From NCBI GenBank assembly GCA_005879095.1, contig VBLM01000050.1:1-16597 (forward strand): a DNA stretch of 16,597 nucleotides. The letters run 5' to 3'. Source of the DNA: Deltaproteobacteria bacterium (GTDB lineage Bacteria > Myxococcota > Myxococcia > Myxococcales > 40CM-4-68-19). Within the stretch, counting starts at the first letter, position 1. Every line of letters begins with the position of its first letter. Positions 1 through 7,743 of the stretch are shown piece after piece. The position numbers and the translations under genes are program-made. Under the pieces are notes generated by a model. The model was not told the origin of the DNA, ran no database searches, and worked only from the letters and a program-made list of their open reading frames with translations.

Positions 1-47
1 TCAGACCGTGAAAGCAAAAGCCGTGCTCGTGCCCGTGCACGATCGGT

Positions 48-1290
48 TCAGCCGAAGAGCGCCTGCGCCACCCTGGAATCGCCGGGGCCGACCCCGTACT
101 GATTCTTCGCGCCGTACTGAATCGGCCCGCCGATCTCGATCGTCGCGCCCGCCGACCGCAGCGCCCGGGTGAGGAAATCGCGCTCGCCGTCGGTGTTCGC
201 CGCCACGCGATGGTTCATGAACCCCTGCTCGGGCCGCTTGGGGTCGAACATGATCCCCACGTCCTGCGTGGCCGCGACCGCCCACACCGCGCGGCCCTGC
301 CGGTCCTTCGCGCGCGCGTCGAACACGCGGATGTGGTGCCGGCCGCCCACCCGAGACCGGCATCGAAGCGACCACCTTCTCGTCGTCCTCGTCCACCTTC
401 ATCTCGGGAACGTGCACGCCCGGAATCCGCTCGCACAGTCTGGCGATCGCGTCCTCGGCCTTGACGCCTTCGAACTCGACCGCCGAGCCGATGTAGTTCG
501 CGTTGTTGGCCAGCTTGTTGTCCATCGCGCGCGTCCAGCCTCCCTCGAGCACGGCGCGCTCGAAGGCGTCGAACGGCCCGAATGCATAGACGTTGACCGG
601 GTCGCTCTTCGCGCCGTGGGCATCGGCCGTCCACTGACCCTGCGCCGGCAACTTCCAGAGGCCGGCCGGCGGCGCCGATCCGATCGGATACGGGGGATAC
701 TTCACTGCCCGCAGCGCGGCGTAGAACGACTTGACGAACGCGATCTGCTTGTCGAGCTGCAGCCCGAACTTCTTCGCGTCCTCGAGGGCTTGCGCGTCGC
801 TCCACTTCTGGATCGCCATCCGGTACGAGGCCACGGCGCATCCGGTGCGCCCCTTGCCCGCCTCGCAGTGCACGTAGGTCGGCTGGTGGGCCGGGTCGTG
901 GGCGAAGTCGAGGAACTGCACCATCTGCGAGTCGGCCGGCGCGGTGTTGTCGAGGATCGCCAGATGCAGCGGAACGAGGCCCGCCTTGCGCACCTTGTCG
1001 CTGTCGTCGTACTCGCGGCAGAGGTTGACCACGCCCTTGAAACCGCGCGTCTTGAGATCGCGCAGGCCCTTGTCGTCCAGGCGCGAACCGCGGGTGAGCG
1101 TCTCGGTGATCTTGAACTGGTACGCCTTGACCGGATAGCGGAAACCGGCCAGCTCGCAGTATCCGAGCGCCTCCGCGGCGGCGTCCTCGACCTTGTAGCC
1201 GATGTGCTTCGCCTCGGCTTCGGCGGCGTCGATGATGTGGTTTACGAACCGCGGCGGGTGCACGGTCGCGAGGGCGCTGAAGATGGACAT
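48..1290 (-). CDS. Dual-specificity-type phosphatase fused to an LssY_C-type domain (frameshifted)
   Basis: Residues about 45-200 form a cysteine-phosphatase domain. It has the P-loop HCEAGKGRTG (Cys142, Arg148) and an upstream Asp114 in AILDN placed as the general acid. Residues from about 229 to the C-terminus match my recollection of the LssY_C domain: DPVNVYAFGPFDAFERA followed by GGW, then GRHHIRVFD, then a VWAVAATQDVGI stretch and an HRVAANTDGERDFL stretch. The frame breaks at the CCC run 350-352. Removing one C joins PVSV to GGRHHIRVFD and gives about 413 residues ending at 48. Without the correction the frame runs through nonsense to position 1. There is no signal peptide, so a cytoplasmic location is likely. 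The start ATG at 1290 has a purine-rich GGGAGGGGG stretch just upstream. LssY_C is usually attached to PAP2-type phosphatases, so pairing with a Cys-phosphatase is notable. The substrate (phosphoprotein, lipid or other phosphoester) cannot be told from sequence. Confidence 0.8.
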
Positions 1291-1314
1291 GGTCCCCCTC
1301 CCGAATTTATTCTA
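1284..1314. promoter_or_regulatory. Divergent promoter region between the phosphatase and the 1321 gene
   Basis: On the plus strand TGGACA (1284-1289) is 5/6 to the -35 consensus. It lies 18 bases before TATTCT (1308-1313), and the ATG at 1321 follows after 7 bases with no Shine-Dalgarno. This predicts a leaderless transcript. On the minus strand TAGAAT (1314-1309) overlaps the same bases and would serve the phosphatase gene with a leader of about 12 bases. The segment is an AT-rich patch in high-GC DNA. The boxes are read directly; promoter activity is inferred. Confidence 0.5.
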
Positions 1315-1320
1315 CCGCCA

Positions 1321-1711
1321 ATGGACGACGTCCTCTATCGCGTCGAGGTCAAGCAGCAGGGCGCGGTCAACGGCGAGCACGCCGAGCAGGCCACGTTTTA
1401 TCACTTCAAAATCAAGGGGATCCCGGCCGCGATCGCGATCGTCGACGGCTTCCAGGCGAGCGATCTGCGCTGGGACAGCGTGCGCAACGAGCACGGCAGC
1501 GAGACCGTCATGCGCGCGCACGTCGAGGGCCACGACGGCCCGGTGAAGTTCGTCGTCGAGCACAACCACGGGCGTAGTGAAAGGCGGCGAAGCCAGCGCG
1601 GACCTCAAGATTTACCACCCCGTCCTGCCGCCGGCGGGCGCCCTGCCCAGGGACGAAGAGCTGAGCTCGGCAGAGCCGGCACAGCTCCGCTTCCGGGTCG
1701 AAAAGGCGTAG
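1321..1711 (+). CDS. Small hypothetical protein (frameshifted)
   Basis: I do not recognise this protein. The ATG at 1321 opens a frame of plausible composition, MDDVLYRVEVKQQG onward, with alternating hydrophobic and polar residues that suggest a beta-rich fold of about 129 residues. The frame breaks in the GGG run 1570-1572. Dropping one G continues EHNHG into VVKGGEASADLKIYHP and ends at the TAG at 1709-1711. Uncorrected, the frame reads into arginine-rich nonsense. There is no signal peptide, membrane segment or recognisable catalytic motif. It is divergent from the phosphatase gene with 30 bp between starts and probably has its own leaderless promoter. A bacteriophage or secreted role has no support. 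I am confident it is coding, but not of any function. Confidence 0.6.
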
Positions 1712-1851
1712 CTACCTCCACGCACCTTTACGTCATGCCCGGATCACGCGGGGTTGCGTCGCGCGCGGTGCGAGAGCGATCCCGCCCGCCACACCGGAAC
1801 ACACCTCCGGTCCCTTTCGACCTTCATCGCGGATCCTCTAGGCTTTCGCGC
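1712..1851 (+). promoter_or_regulatory. Intergenic segment with a small hairpin and the promoter of the TPR operon
   Basis: ACCGGA (1793-1798) and TCCGGT (1806-1811) form a 6-bp stem with a 7-base loop. No T-run follows, so it is at best a weak terminator for the gene before it. TAGGCT (1839-1844) ends 7 bases before the GTG at 1852 and fits the -10 pattern seen at other leaderless starts in this window. A -35 hexamer is not convincing. Nothing else is recognisable in these 140 bases. Confidence 0.4.
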
Positions 1852-2487
1852 GTGTTCTGGACAAAACCCTATGATCGAGGCACCGCCATCGCGACGGCCG
1901 ACAAGGCGCGCTCGCGCGGGCGGGTTCGCAAGGCGGTGCGCTGGTACCGAAAGGTCCTGGAGCACGACGACGCCGACCTCCCCGTCCACGCGCGGCTGGC
2001 GCCGCTGCTCGCGCGCCTGGGCCGCTGGGACGAGTCGCGGAAGAGCTTCGACAAGGCGGCCGCGGGCTTTCTCGCGGCCGGGTTCGCGCCCAAGGCAATC
2101 GCGGTGTGGACGGTGGCGGCGCAGACGTTCCCCGAGCAGGTCGAATACTGGGAGCGCATCGCCAACCAGCAGGTGATGCTCGGCAAGCGCGCCGATGCGA
2201 TCCTCGCGCTCCTGCAGGGCCGCTCGATGCTGACCAAGAAGCGGCAGCGGCCGCTGGCGGCGCTGCTGCTCCGGCAGGCGCTCGAGCTGCAGCCGGGGCA
2301 CATCGAGGCCTCGCTCGATCTCGCCGATCTCCTGCGCCGCGACGGCATCCGCGACGAAGCCAAGCGACTCCTCAATTCTCTTCTCATCCGCGTCGGCAAG
2401 GGCCGCATGCGCCGGCGGATCCGATACGCGCAGCTCAAGCTCGAGCCGAGCCTGCGCGGCGCTCTGAACTGGGCCTTTGCCCGATAA
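1852..2487 (+). CDS. TPR-like helical repeat protein
   Basis: The predicted protein of 211 residues is all helical. Residues 20-110 and 130-195 contain TPR-like helix pairs, such as KAVRWYRKVLEHDDADLPVH, then LAPLLARLGRWDESRKSFDK, then a later block with LLRQALELQPGHIEASLDLA. Such folds mediate protein-protein contacts; no enzyme motif is present. The start is taken as the GTG at 1852 because the repeat composition begins there and TAGGCT lies 7 bases upstream, with no Shine-Dalgarno. The frame is open far upstream but that part is the antisense of the phosphatase gene. It is followed after 30 bp by the membrane protein gene, so it probably leads a three-gene operon and may act as an adaptor for its membrane partners. 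This role is inferred. Confidence 0.75.
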   Translation: MFWTKPYDRGTAIATADKARSRGRVRKAVRWYRKVLEHDDADLPVHARLAPLLARLGRWDESRKSFDKAAAGFLAAGFAPKAIAVWTVAAQTFPEQVEYWERIANQQVMLGKRADAILALLQGRSMLTKKRQRPLAALLLRQALELQPGHIEASLDLADLLRRDGIRDEAKRLLNSLLIRVGKGRMRRRIRYAQLKLEPSLRGALNWAFAR

Positions 2488-2504
2488 GTTTCCAAGGCAG
2501 CAAT

Positions 2505-2513
2505 AAGGAGGTG
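2505..2513 (+). promoter_or_regulatory. Strong Shine-Dalgarno of the membrane protein gene
   Basis: AAGGAGGTG is a near-perfect anti-16S complement, 4 bases before the ATG at 2518. It fixes the start of the next gene. It also contrasts with the leaderless starts of genes that begin transcription units here, which suggests that the 2518 gene is internal to an operon. Confidence 0.9.
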
Positions 2514-2517
2514 CTTC

Positions 2518-3829
2518 ATGGAACGCCTGTTGATCTGGCCTGCCAACCCCGCGGCGTCGATTCTGGCGCTGTGGCTGATCAGCCAAGTCTTCCTCTATTT
2601 CGCCCGGGTGCCGATGCACAAGGGCCTCGACGAGGTCGGCCGCCTGCTGGGCGGCGCGCTGCGCATCTGTGCCCGCTGGTGCCGCGGCATGGCGACGCGC
2701 GTGACGCAGCGCGATCGCGAGATGATCCTCGAGATGGGCAAGGGCGACCTGGAAGCCAAGGTCGGCCGTGAGTTCCATCGCATCGAGGGCGCCTTCGCCA
2801 AGGAGCTGGCCCGGTATCCGGACCTGCACCGCAAGATCGACGACGCGGTCACCAAGATCGACGCCGACTTCCAGGAGTGCGCGTCGGCGGCGCCGGCTGC
2901 TCCAGGCTGGAGCGACGCGGTCGCGGCGGTGGCGAAGATGCCGCCCAACGGCGACGGCGTGGTGAAGAAGGTCCTCGAGGAGATCCACAAGTCGGCCCAG
3001 GCCGGCGAGAAGAAGGCGCTGGCCGACTTCCGCGAGACCACCGCCAAGCGGCACAAGATCCTCGGCGCGATGGCCCCGGCCTGGAAAGAGCTGCAGAAGC
3101 TCGCCAGCGAGGTCGCCAAGGCGGTCACCGGCGCGCTCGAATCCACCAAGCGGATCGACGGCTACATGGCCTCGTACGAGAAGATCCGCAAGGGCGACGA
3201 GAAGGAAGTGCGCGCGCTCGGCTGGAGCTCGACGCAGCTGTTCGTCGTCTCGGTGCTGGTGTTGGCCGTGGCGATCGGCGGCGCGTTCGTGAACTTCAAC
3301 CTGATCGCGCTGCCGATGAGCGAGCTGGTGCCGTCGGGCAGAGCTGCTGCCGAGCTCGCGCCGCCGGATGATTCTGGCGGTCGCGCTGGGCGGCCTCTTC
3401 ATGCTCGCTTGCATCGAGGCCTCGCTGGCGATCCTGCGCGAGCAGATCGTCGACTCGTCGAACGCGCTGAAGGCGTCGCTGGCGGGCATGTCGGCGCCGG
3501 TGGCCAACACCGCGACCTCGCACATTCCGGTCATCGGCCAGGCCGTGCTCGGCTTCATCCTGCCGTGGATCCTGGCGATGGTGGCGGTGCCGCTGGAGAC
3601 GATGATCTCGACCGGCGGTCACATCGTGCTCAGCGTCGTCGCCGGCCTGCTGCACCTGGGCGGTTTTCTCTCTCGCCTGGGCGGCCACGCGATGCGCTAT
3701 ACGCTGGCGGCCGCTCGCCACGTGTGCGACATCTACATCGTCATTCCGCTGCAGATCGAGAAGATGACCGGCAACGGGAAGAGCGCGCCGTCCGGGACGG
3801 TCGCGCTGCGGCCGGAGACGCGCCGATGA
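2518..3829 (+). CDS. Multi-pass membrane protein with a long helical domain (frameshifted)
   Basis: I do not recognise the family. The order is a membrane segment at about 9-29 (ASILALWLISQVFLYFARV), a charged helical and probably coiled-coil domain at about 40-235 rich in Lys/Glu, a membrane segment at 241-262, and then at least three more hydrophobic stretches near 284-305, 336-362 and 368-388. The frame breaks in the GGG run 3336-3338. Removing one G joins ELVPS to AELLPSS and RRRMILAVALGG, giving 436 residues ending at 3829. Both halves are membrane protein-like, which supports one gene. The stop overlaps the start of the next gene by ATGA. Together with the TPR-like protein before it and the VWA-like lipoprotein after it, it could form an envelope assembly; this is inference from order only. 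Confidence 0.75.
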
Positions 3830-4542
3830 AGCGGACGCTGATCGCGGCCCTGCTCGCGGTGTCGTGCAGCGCCGACCAGAAGCCACAGGTGGTGGAGGTC
3901 ATCCGCCGCGGGCTCCTGCCGCGAATGGCGCCGGGCGACAGCCTGATCGTCATCCGCATCGACAGCGAGAGCTACAAGAGGGACAACGTCGAGGCCAGCG
4001 TGAAGCTCGACGTGCGGCCGTCGAAGGCCAACGCCGAGAAGCTGGCCTTCGCGCAGCGGCCGGATGAGTTCGCCCACCGGCCCGGCAAGGCGTCGCACAC
4101 CGACATCCGCGGCGCGATGATGCTCGGCGCGGAGTACCTGCGCGAGACCGGCGCCGGCAAGCGGACGATGGTCGTCTTCAGCGACATGGCCGAAGACCTG
4201 CCCCGCGGCGTCAAGCGCGACCTGGCCCCCGACGAGCTCAAGGGCGTCCGGGTGGTGGCGATGAACGTGAAGCGGCTGGCTGCCGACAACGCCGACCCCA
4301 CTGTTTACCGGCAGCGGCTGTCGGGCTGGGAGAAACAGGTCACCGCGCACGGCGCCCGCGACTTCAAGGTCGTGCTCGAGCCGGACAAGCTAGAAATACG
4401 TATTGTGTCCCCGAATTTCTACGGCGCGTATTTCACGATCAGGGCGAATTCGCCGCCGGTGGGGCGCCGGAAGACGAGCTGGACCGGCGCCCCGCCGACC
4501 TTGATGGCGCCGATGCGGCCGAGCGGGCTGTCCTCGAAGTAG
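3826..4542 (+). CDS. VWA-like lipoprotein, apparently lacking its first metal-binding loop
   Basis: The N-terminus MKRTLIAALLAVSC is a short lipoprotein signal with Cys14 in a plausible lipobox. The body resembles the later half of a von Willebrand A fold: APGDSLIVIRID, a TDIRGAMMLGAEYL segment where the MIDAS Thr falls, and TMVVFSDMAEDL where the third-motif Asp falls. The first strand with the DxSxS motif, expected before VVEVIRRGL, is absent. Either an internal deletion or a divergent family could explain this. The start overlaps the preceding stop by ATGA, so translation is coupled. The family-like part ends near VVLEPDKL (about 4390). Beyond that the frame passes through an AT-rich element and the antisense of the kinase gene to the TGA at 4540-4542, so the native end was probably near 4390. 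Confidence 0.6.
   Translation: MKRTLIAALLAVSCSADQKPQVVEVIRRGLLPRMAPGDSLIVIRIDSESYKRDNVEASVKLDVRPSKANAEKLAFAQRPDEFAHRPGKASHTDIRGAMMLGAEYLRETGAGKRTMVVFSDMAEDLPRGVKRDLAPDELKGVRVVAMNVKRLAADNADPTVYRQRLSGWEKQVTAHGARDFKVVLEPDKLEIRIVSPNFYGAYFTIRANSPPVGRRKTSWTGAPPTLMAPMRPSGLSSK
4391..4421. repeat. 31-bp AT-rich element with 7-bp inverted ends (REP-like)
   Basis: TAGAAAT (4391-4397) and ATTTCTA (4415-4421) are perfect inverted repeats separated by 17 bases. Inside lies the 10-bp palindrome AATACGTATT (4395-4404), followed by GTGTCCCCG. The patch is far richer in A/T than its flanks. It lies exactly where the convergent lipoprotein and kinase genes meet, and its right end supplies the TAG stop of the kinase gene. 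From memory, similar GGGGACACAATACGTATTTC motifs occur near IS200-like/RAYT transposase genes in other high-GC genomes. That recollection needs checking. Confidence 0.6.
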
Positions 4543-6102
4543 ACCATCGCCAGCGGGGTACTCTCGACGGTCAGCGAGAGGGCGCCGCCGGCGCGGCGGT
4601 ACTTGACGGCGACCGACCAGCCGTCGGCATCGTCGACCACGGTGAAGGCGCCGCATTTCGCCGCGATCTCGACGTCGGAGCCGGCGGCGTGCGCGCCGGT
4701 GATGCGTACTTCCGCGCCGGGAGCGCGCACCAGCAGCTTGCCGGGCTTGATGACCGGCGCCGCCGGAGGGGGCGGAGTCGGCGCCGCGGTTTCCGCCGGA
4801 GCCGCAGCGGGCGGACGGGCCGGCGGCTTCGGTCTTGGAGCGGTCCAACGAGCGATGGCATCCAGCGCGCCAAGCTTCAGCGCAGCGGCCAGACCGAGGG
4901 CGAGCAGGATGCCGGCCGCCGCGAGCAGGATCGGGCGCCAGGGCACGCGCAACTCCCCGGCCCGCTTCGGCAGCGCCGGCCCGCTTCGGCAGCGCCCGAA
5001 GCGCCGCGTCGACCGCCGCTTTCATCTCGCGGGCCGTGGCGTACCGTTTGTCCGGGTCCTTCTGCAGTGCGCGCAGGACGATCTTTTCCACGCCCTCGGG
5101 CAGCGTGACGCCGTATTTCTTCGCCGGCGTCGGCGCCTCGACCGCGTGCGCGCGGACGTAGTCGATGGGCGTCTTGCCCTTGATCGGCAAGTGCCCGGTG
5201 AGCATCTCGTAGAGCACGATGCCGGCCGCGTAGAGATCGGATCGCCCGTCCACCGGCAGCCCGCGCGCCTGTTCCGGCGAGTAGTACGACGGCGTGCCGA
5301 GGACCATGCCCGTGCCGGTGAGCCGCTCGTCAGCAGCGCCCTCTTCGTCGCCGGCCATCACCTTGGCGATGCCGACGTCGACCACTTTCACCCACTCTTC
5401 CCCACCCCGCACGCCGAGCAGGATGTTGGCCGGCTTGAGGTCGCGATGGACGATGCCCATCTGGTGCGCCTCGAAGAGCGCGTCGAGCACCTGCGACATC
5501 ACGTGCAGCGCCCGGCGTGTGTCGAACCGGCCGCGCTCGGTCAGCTCCTGCGCCAGCGTCCGGTCGCCGCCGTACTCCATGGTGAGGAAGAGCATTCCCG
5601 TCGGCAGCTGGCCGAAATTGAAGACCTTCACCAGGTGGTGGTGATCGAGCGACGCCAGCATCCGCGCTTCGCGGTGGAACCGCTGCACGAACGTCTCGTC
5701 CTCGACCAGCGCGGGGTGGACGACCTTGATCACGGCCTTGCGATCGAGGCCGAGTTGCTCGGCGAGATAGACCGCGCCGAACCCGCCCTCGCCCAGCTTG
5801 CGCATGACGCGGAACTGGTGGAGCAGGATGGCCCCCGGCGGCAGGTCGCCCTCGCGGGAACGCACGGCGGGGATCGGTGTGTGTGCGAGCGAGCGCGGCG
5901 TCGGCGGCAGGCGCGTGACCCCCGCCTGGATCTCGAGCGACGGCGAAAAGGCCATGCTCGGCGACCCTTCGGCGGCGGGCGGCGGAGAGGCGGCCGGCGG
6001 CTGCTCGCGCGGCGCGAGCGTGCCGGTGCGCGCTTCGGCGCACCTGGGACAGATCGCTTCGGTCCCTTCGAACTCGCTGCTGCAAAGGACGCAGATCGCC
6101 AC
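4419..6102 (-). CDS. Membrane-anchored Ser/Thr protein kinase with N-terminal zinc ribbon (frame broken by tandem duplication)
   Basis: Residues 4-21 hold a CxxC...CxxC zinc ribbon (ICVLC and ICPRCAE), followed by a Pro-rich linker. The kinase domain spans about 97-365: G-loop GEGGFGAVY (104-112), Lys126 in VIK, Glu145, catalytic loop HRDLKPAN (219-226), DVG in place of DFG (242-244), and SPE in place of APE (275-277). All residues needed for catalysis are present. A single membrane segment (about 384-404), a Pro/Ala linker and a beta-rich C-terminal domain of about 110 residues follow. A 19-bp tandem duplication at 4957-4994 shifts the frame between the kinase domain and the membrane segment. 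Without it the protein is 554 residues ending at 4419. The start is GTG at 6102, right before the zinc ribbon, with TACACT 6 bases upstream and no Shine-Dalgarno. It probably senses an envelope signal and acts with the divergent PEGA protein. Confidence 0.9.
4957..4994. repeat. 19-bp perfect tandem duplication inside the kinase gene
   Basis: The unit CCGGCCCGCTTCGGCAGCG occurs twice without a gap (4957-4975 and 4976-4994), and the match extends two more bases into CC. Nineteen is not a multiple of three. The second copy therefore shifts the kinase frame, and deleting one copy restores LPKRAG into ELRVPWRPILLA and the membrane segment. It is either a real slippage event or an assembly duplication. 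Confidence 0.95.
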
Positions 6103-6108
6103 GCCGTC

Positions 6109-6118
6109 AGTGTAACAT
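6109..6118. promoter_or_regulatory. Overlapping divergent -10 boxes for kinase and PEGA genes
   Basis: Only 22 bases separate the two GTG starts. On the minus strand TACACT (6114-6109) ends 6 bases before the kinase GTG at 6102. On the plus strand TAACAT (6113-6118) ends 6 bases before the PEGA GTG at 6125. The boxes share two bases and the arrangement is mirror-symmetric. No Shine-Dalgarno fits. Clear -35 boxes are not seen; on the minus side AAGACG 16 bases upstream is a weak candidate. Both transcripts would be leaderless, and polymerase binding on the two sides should exclude each other. Confidence 0.55.
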
Positions 6119-6124
6119 GGCGCT

Positions 6125-7195
6125 GTGCACCGTCTTTTCTTCGTCCCGTTGCTCTTCGCCCTGCCCGCGATCGCCGCTCCCGTCTTCGAGCACGCGCCTC
6201 CGCCCAACGCGGTGCCGGGGCGCGATCTGACGCTCACGGCGGCGATCGAATCGCCCGGTGGCGTGTTCGACCCGTACCTCTGGTACCGGCCGGCCGGAAC
6301 GAAGGGCTTCAAGAAGATCTCGCTCAAGCGCGGGACTGGCGCGCGGTACTCGGCGACTATCCCCGGCTCGGAAATCACCGGCGACATCGAGTACTACCTG
6401 CAGGCGTTCGACGCGGCCGACCTCGCCGAGGCGACCTGGTCGAGTCGGAGGACGCCATTTCTCTTGCGCGCGAAGGAGCCGCCCAAGCCGGGGATGCTGA
6501 CGGTGCACGCCGATCCCGACGGCGCCACCATCGACATCGACGGGTCGGTGGTGGGCAAGAGTCCGTGGACCGGCCCGGTCTCGCCCGGCGCGCACGCGTT
6601 GACCGTGACCAGGGACGGCTACGAACCGCTCAAGATGAGCTTCACGATGGCCGAGGGCGCCGACATCTCGCTGCCCGCGCCGCTGCGGAAGATGGCCATC
6701 GCCCCGGCGCCACCGCCGAAGGAAGCCGCGGCGAAACCGGTCCCGACGCGCAAGGAAGCGCAGTGGGTCGACTTCGTCACCGCGCAGGGCAACGAGGAGT
6801 TCGGCGTCGAGGCCCGCGGCCCCGATGGGATCGCCCGCTGCGGCTCCTGGGTTCAGGTCGGCCTCAGCTGCCGTCTGCAGCTCGCGCCCGGCCGCACGCA
6901 CGTCGTCGTCACGCACGCGATGGACCTCACCCGCGACATCACGGTGCCGGTGGGCCGCAGCGAAGCCCGCCTCTCGCGCGGCGCCGGACCGCTGCCGCTG
7001 ATCCTCGGCGCGCTGCTGCTCGGGGCTGGGGGCGGGTCCTACCTCCTCTTCAAGCATCAGGCCGACAACGCCGTCCCGGCAAAGACGGTCGCCGGCTGGC
7101 AGTACGGCGTGAGCGGCGGCGCGGCGGTGGTCGGGATCGGGCTGTTGCTCTACGGCGTCCTGTCCACCGATTCGCTAGACCTGAAGCAGCTATGA
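6125..7195 (+). CDS. PEGA-domain membrane protein
   Basis: The protein has 356 residues. Residues 1-18 (MHRLFFVPLLFALPAIAAP) are a signal peptide. Residues about 20-115 form a beta-sandwich-like domain with FDPYLWYR and DIEYYLQAFDAAD. Residues 124-188 are a PEGA domain, with GMLTVHADPDGATIDIDG and VSPGAHALTVTRDGYEPL. An Ala/Pro/Lys linker and a second small domain with Cys239 and Cys249 follow, then two hydrophobic segments at about 287-307 and 328-346. Most of it should face outside the cytoplasm, anchored at its C-terminus. PEGA proteins often accompany Ser/Thr kinases in this kind of genome, and here the kinase gene is directly divergent, so a shared signalling role is likely. The start is GTG with TAACAT 6 bases upstream. 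The stop overlaps the next start by ATGA. Confidence 0.85.
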   Translation: MHRLFFVPLLFALPAIAAPVFEHAPPPNAVPGRDLTLTAAIESPGGVFDPYLWYRPAGTKGFKKISLKRGTGARYSATIPGSEITGDIEYYLQAFDAADLAEATWSSRRTPFLLRAKEPPKPGMLTVHADPDGATIDIDGSVVGKSPWTGPVSPGAHALTVTRDGYEPLKMSFTMAEGADISLPAPLRKMAIAPAPPPKEAAAKPVPTRKEAQWVDFVTAQGNEEFGVEARGPDGIARCGSWVQVGLSCRLQLAPGRTHVVVTHAMDLTRDITVPVGRSEARLSRGAGPLPLILGALLLGAGGGSYLLFKHQADNAVPAKTVAGWQYGVSGGAAVVGIGLLLYGVLSTDSLDLKQL

Positions 7196-7743
7196 ACGCG
7201 CGGCCGGTCGCCAGCGATCGCGAGCTGGAGCAGATCCTCGAGCTGCAGCAGGCGAACCTGGCCCGCAACTTGAGCCCCCAGGACGCGGCCGCGCAGGGCT
7301 TCGTCACCGTCGAGCATTCGTTCGACGTGCTGCGCCGGATGCACGCCATCGCGCCGAGCATCGTCGCCATGGAGAGCGAGGAGCTGGCCGGCTACGCGCT
7401 GGTGATGCCGGTCGAGTGCCGAGCGTTCGTGCCGATCCTGGAGCCGATGTTCCAGCGTCTCGAGACGTTGAAAGAGCGCTTCTACGTGATGGGCCAGATC
7501 TGCATCGCCCGGCCATGGCGGGGACGCGGCGTCTTCGACCTGCTCTACGACGCCCACCGCGTGTGGCTGTCTGGAAGCTACGACTCCACGATCACCGAAG
7601 TCGCCACCCGCAACACCCGATCGATGCGCGCCCACCTCCGCGTCGGCTTCACCGTCCTCGAACGCTACCGGGACGCGACCGACGAGTGGGCGGTCCTGCG
7701 CTGGGACTGGCTCAAGCCTTCGCGTTCTGCTTCAGCCGGGTGA
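7192..7743 (+). CDS. GNAT-family N-acetyltransferase
   Basis: The protein has 183 residues. The segment GQICIARPWRGRGVFDLLYD contains GNAT motif A, with the acetyl-CoA pyrophosphate-binding loop in RPWRGRGVF. It is preceded by a strand (AGYALVMPVECRAFVPILEP) and followed by a TEVATRNTRSMRAHLRVGF segment of the type that ends in a GF(T/K) turn. This is a complete GNAT fold. The acyl acceptor cannot be inferred. It is translationally coupled to the PEGA gene through an ATGA overlap, so it may be co-expressed with that signalling protein. Its 3' end overlaps the convergent membrane protein gene by 12 bases. Confidence 0.85.
   Translation: MNARPVASDRELEQILELQQANLARNLSPQDAAAQGFVTVEHSFDVLRRMHAIAPSIVAMESEELAGYALVMPVECRAFVPILEPMFQRLETLKERFYVMGQICIARPWRGRGVFDLLYDAHRVWLSGSYDSTITEVATRNTRSMRAHLRVGFTVLERYRDATDEWAVLRWDWLKPSRSASAG

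Noticed and set aside
169..1300. Long plus-strand open frame across the phosphatase gene
   Set aside because: Arg/His/Leu-rich composition typical of the antisense of a high-GC gene. The minus strand carries recognisable phosphatase motifs. Only the part from 1852 on in this frame is a real gene.
4603..7191. Very long plus-strand open frame leading into the GNAT gene
   Set aside because: It is the antisense of the kinase and an alternative frame of the PEGA gene. Only the segment from 7192 has family motifs.
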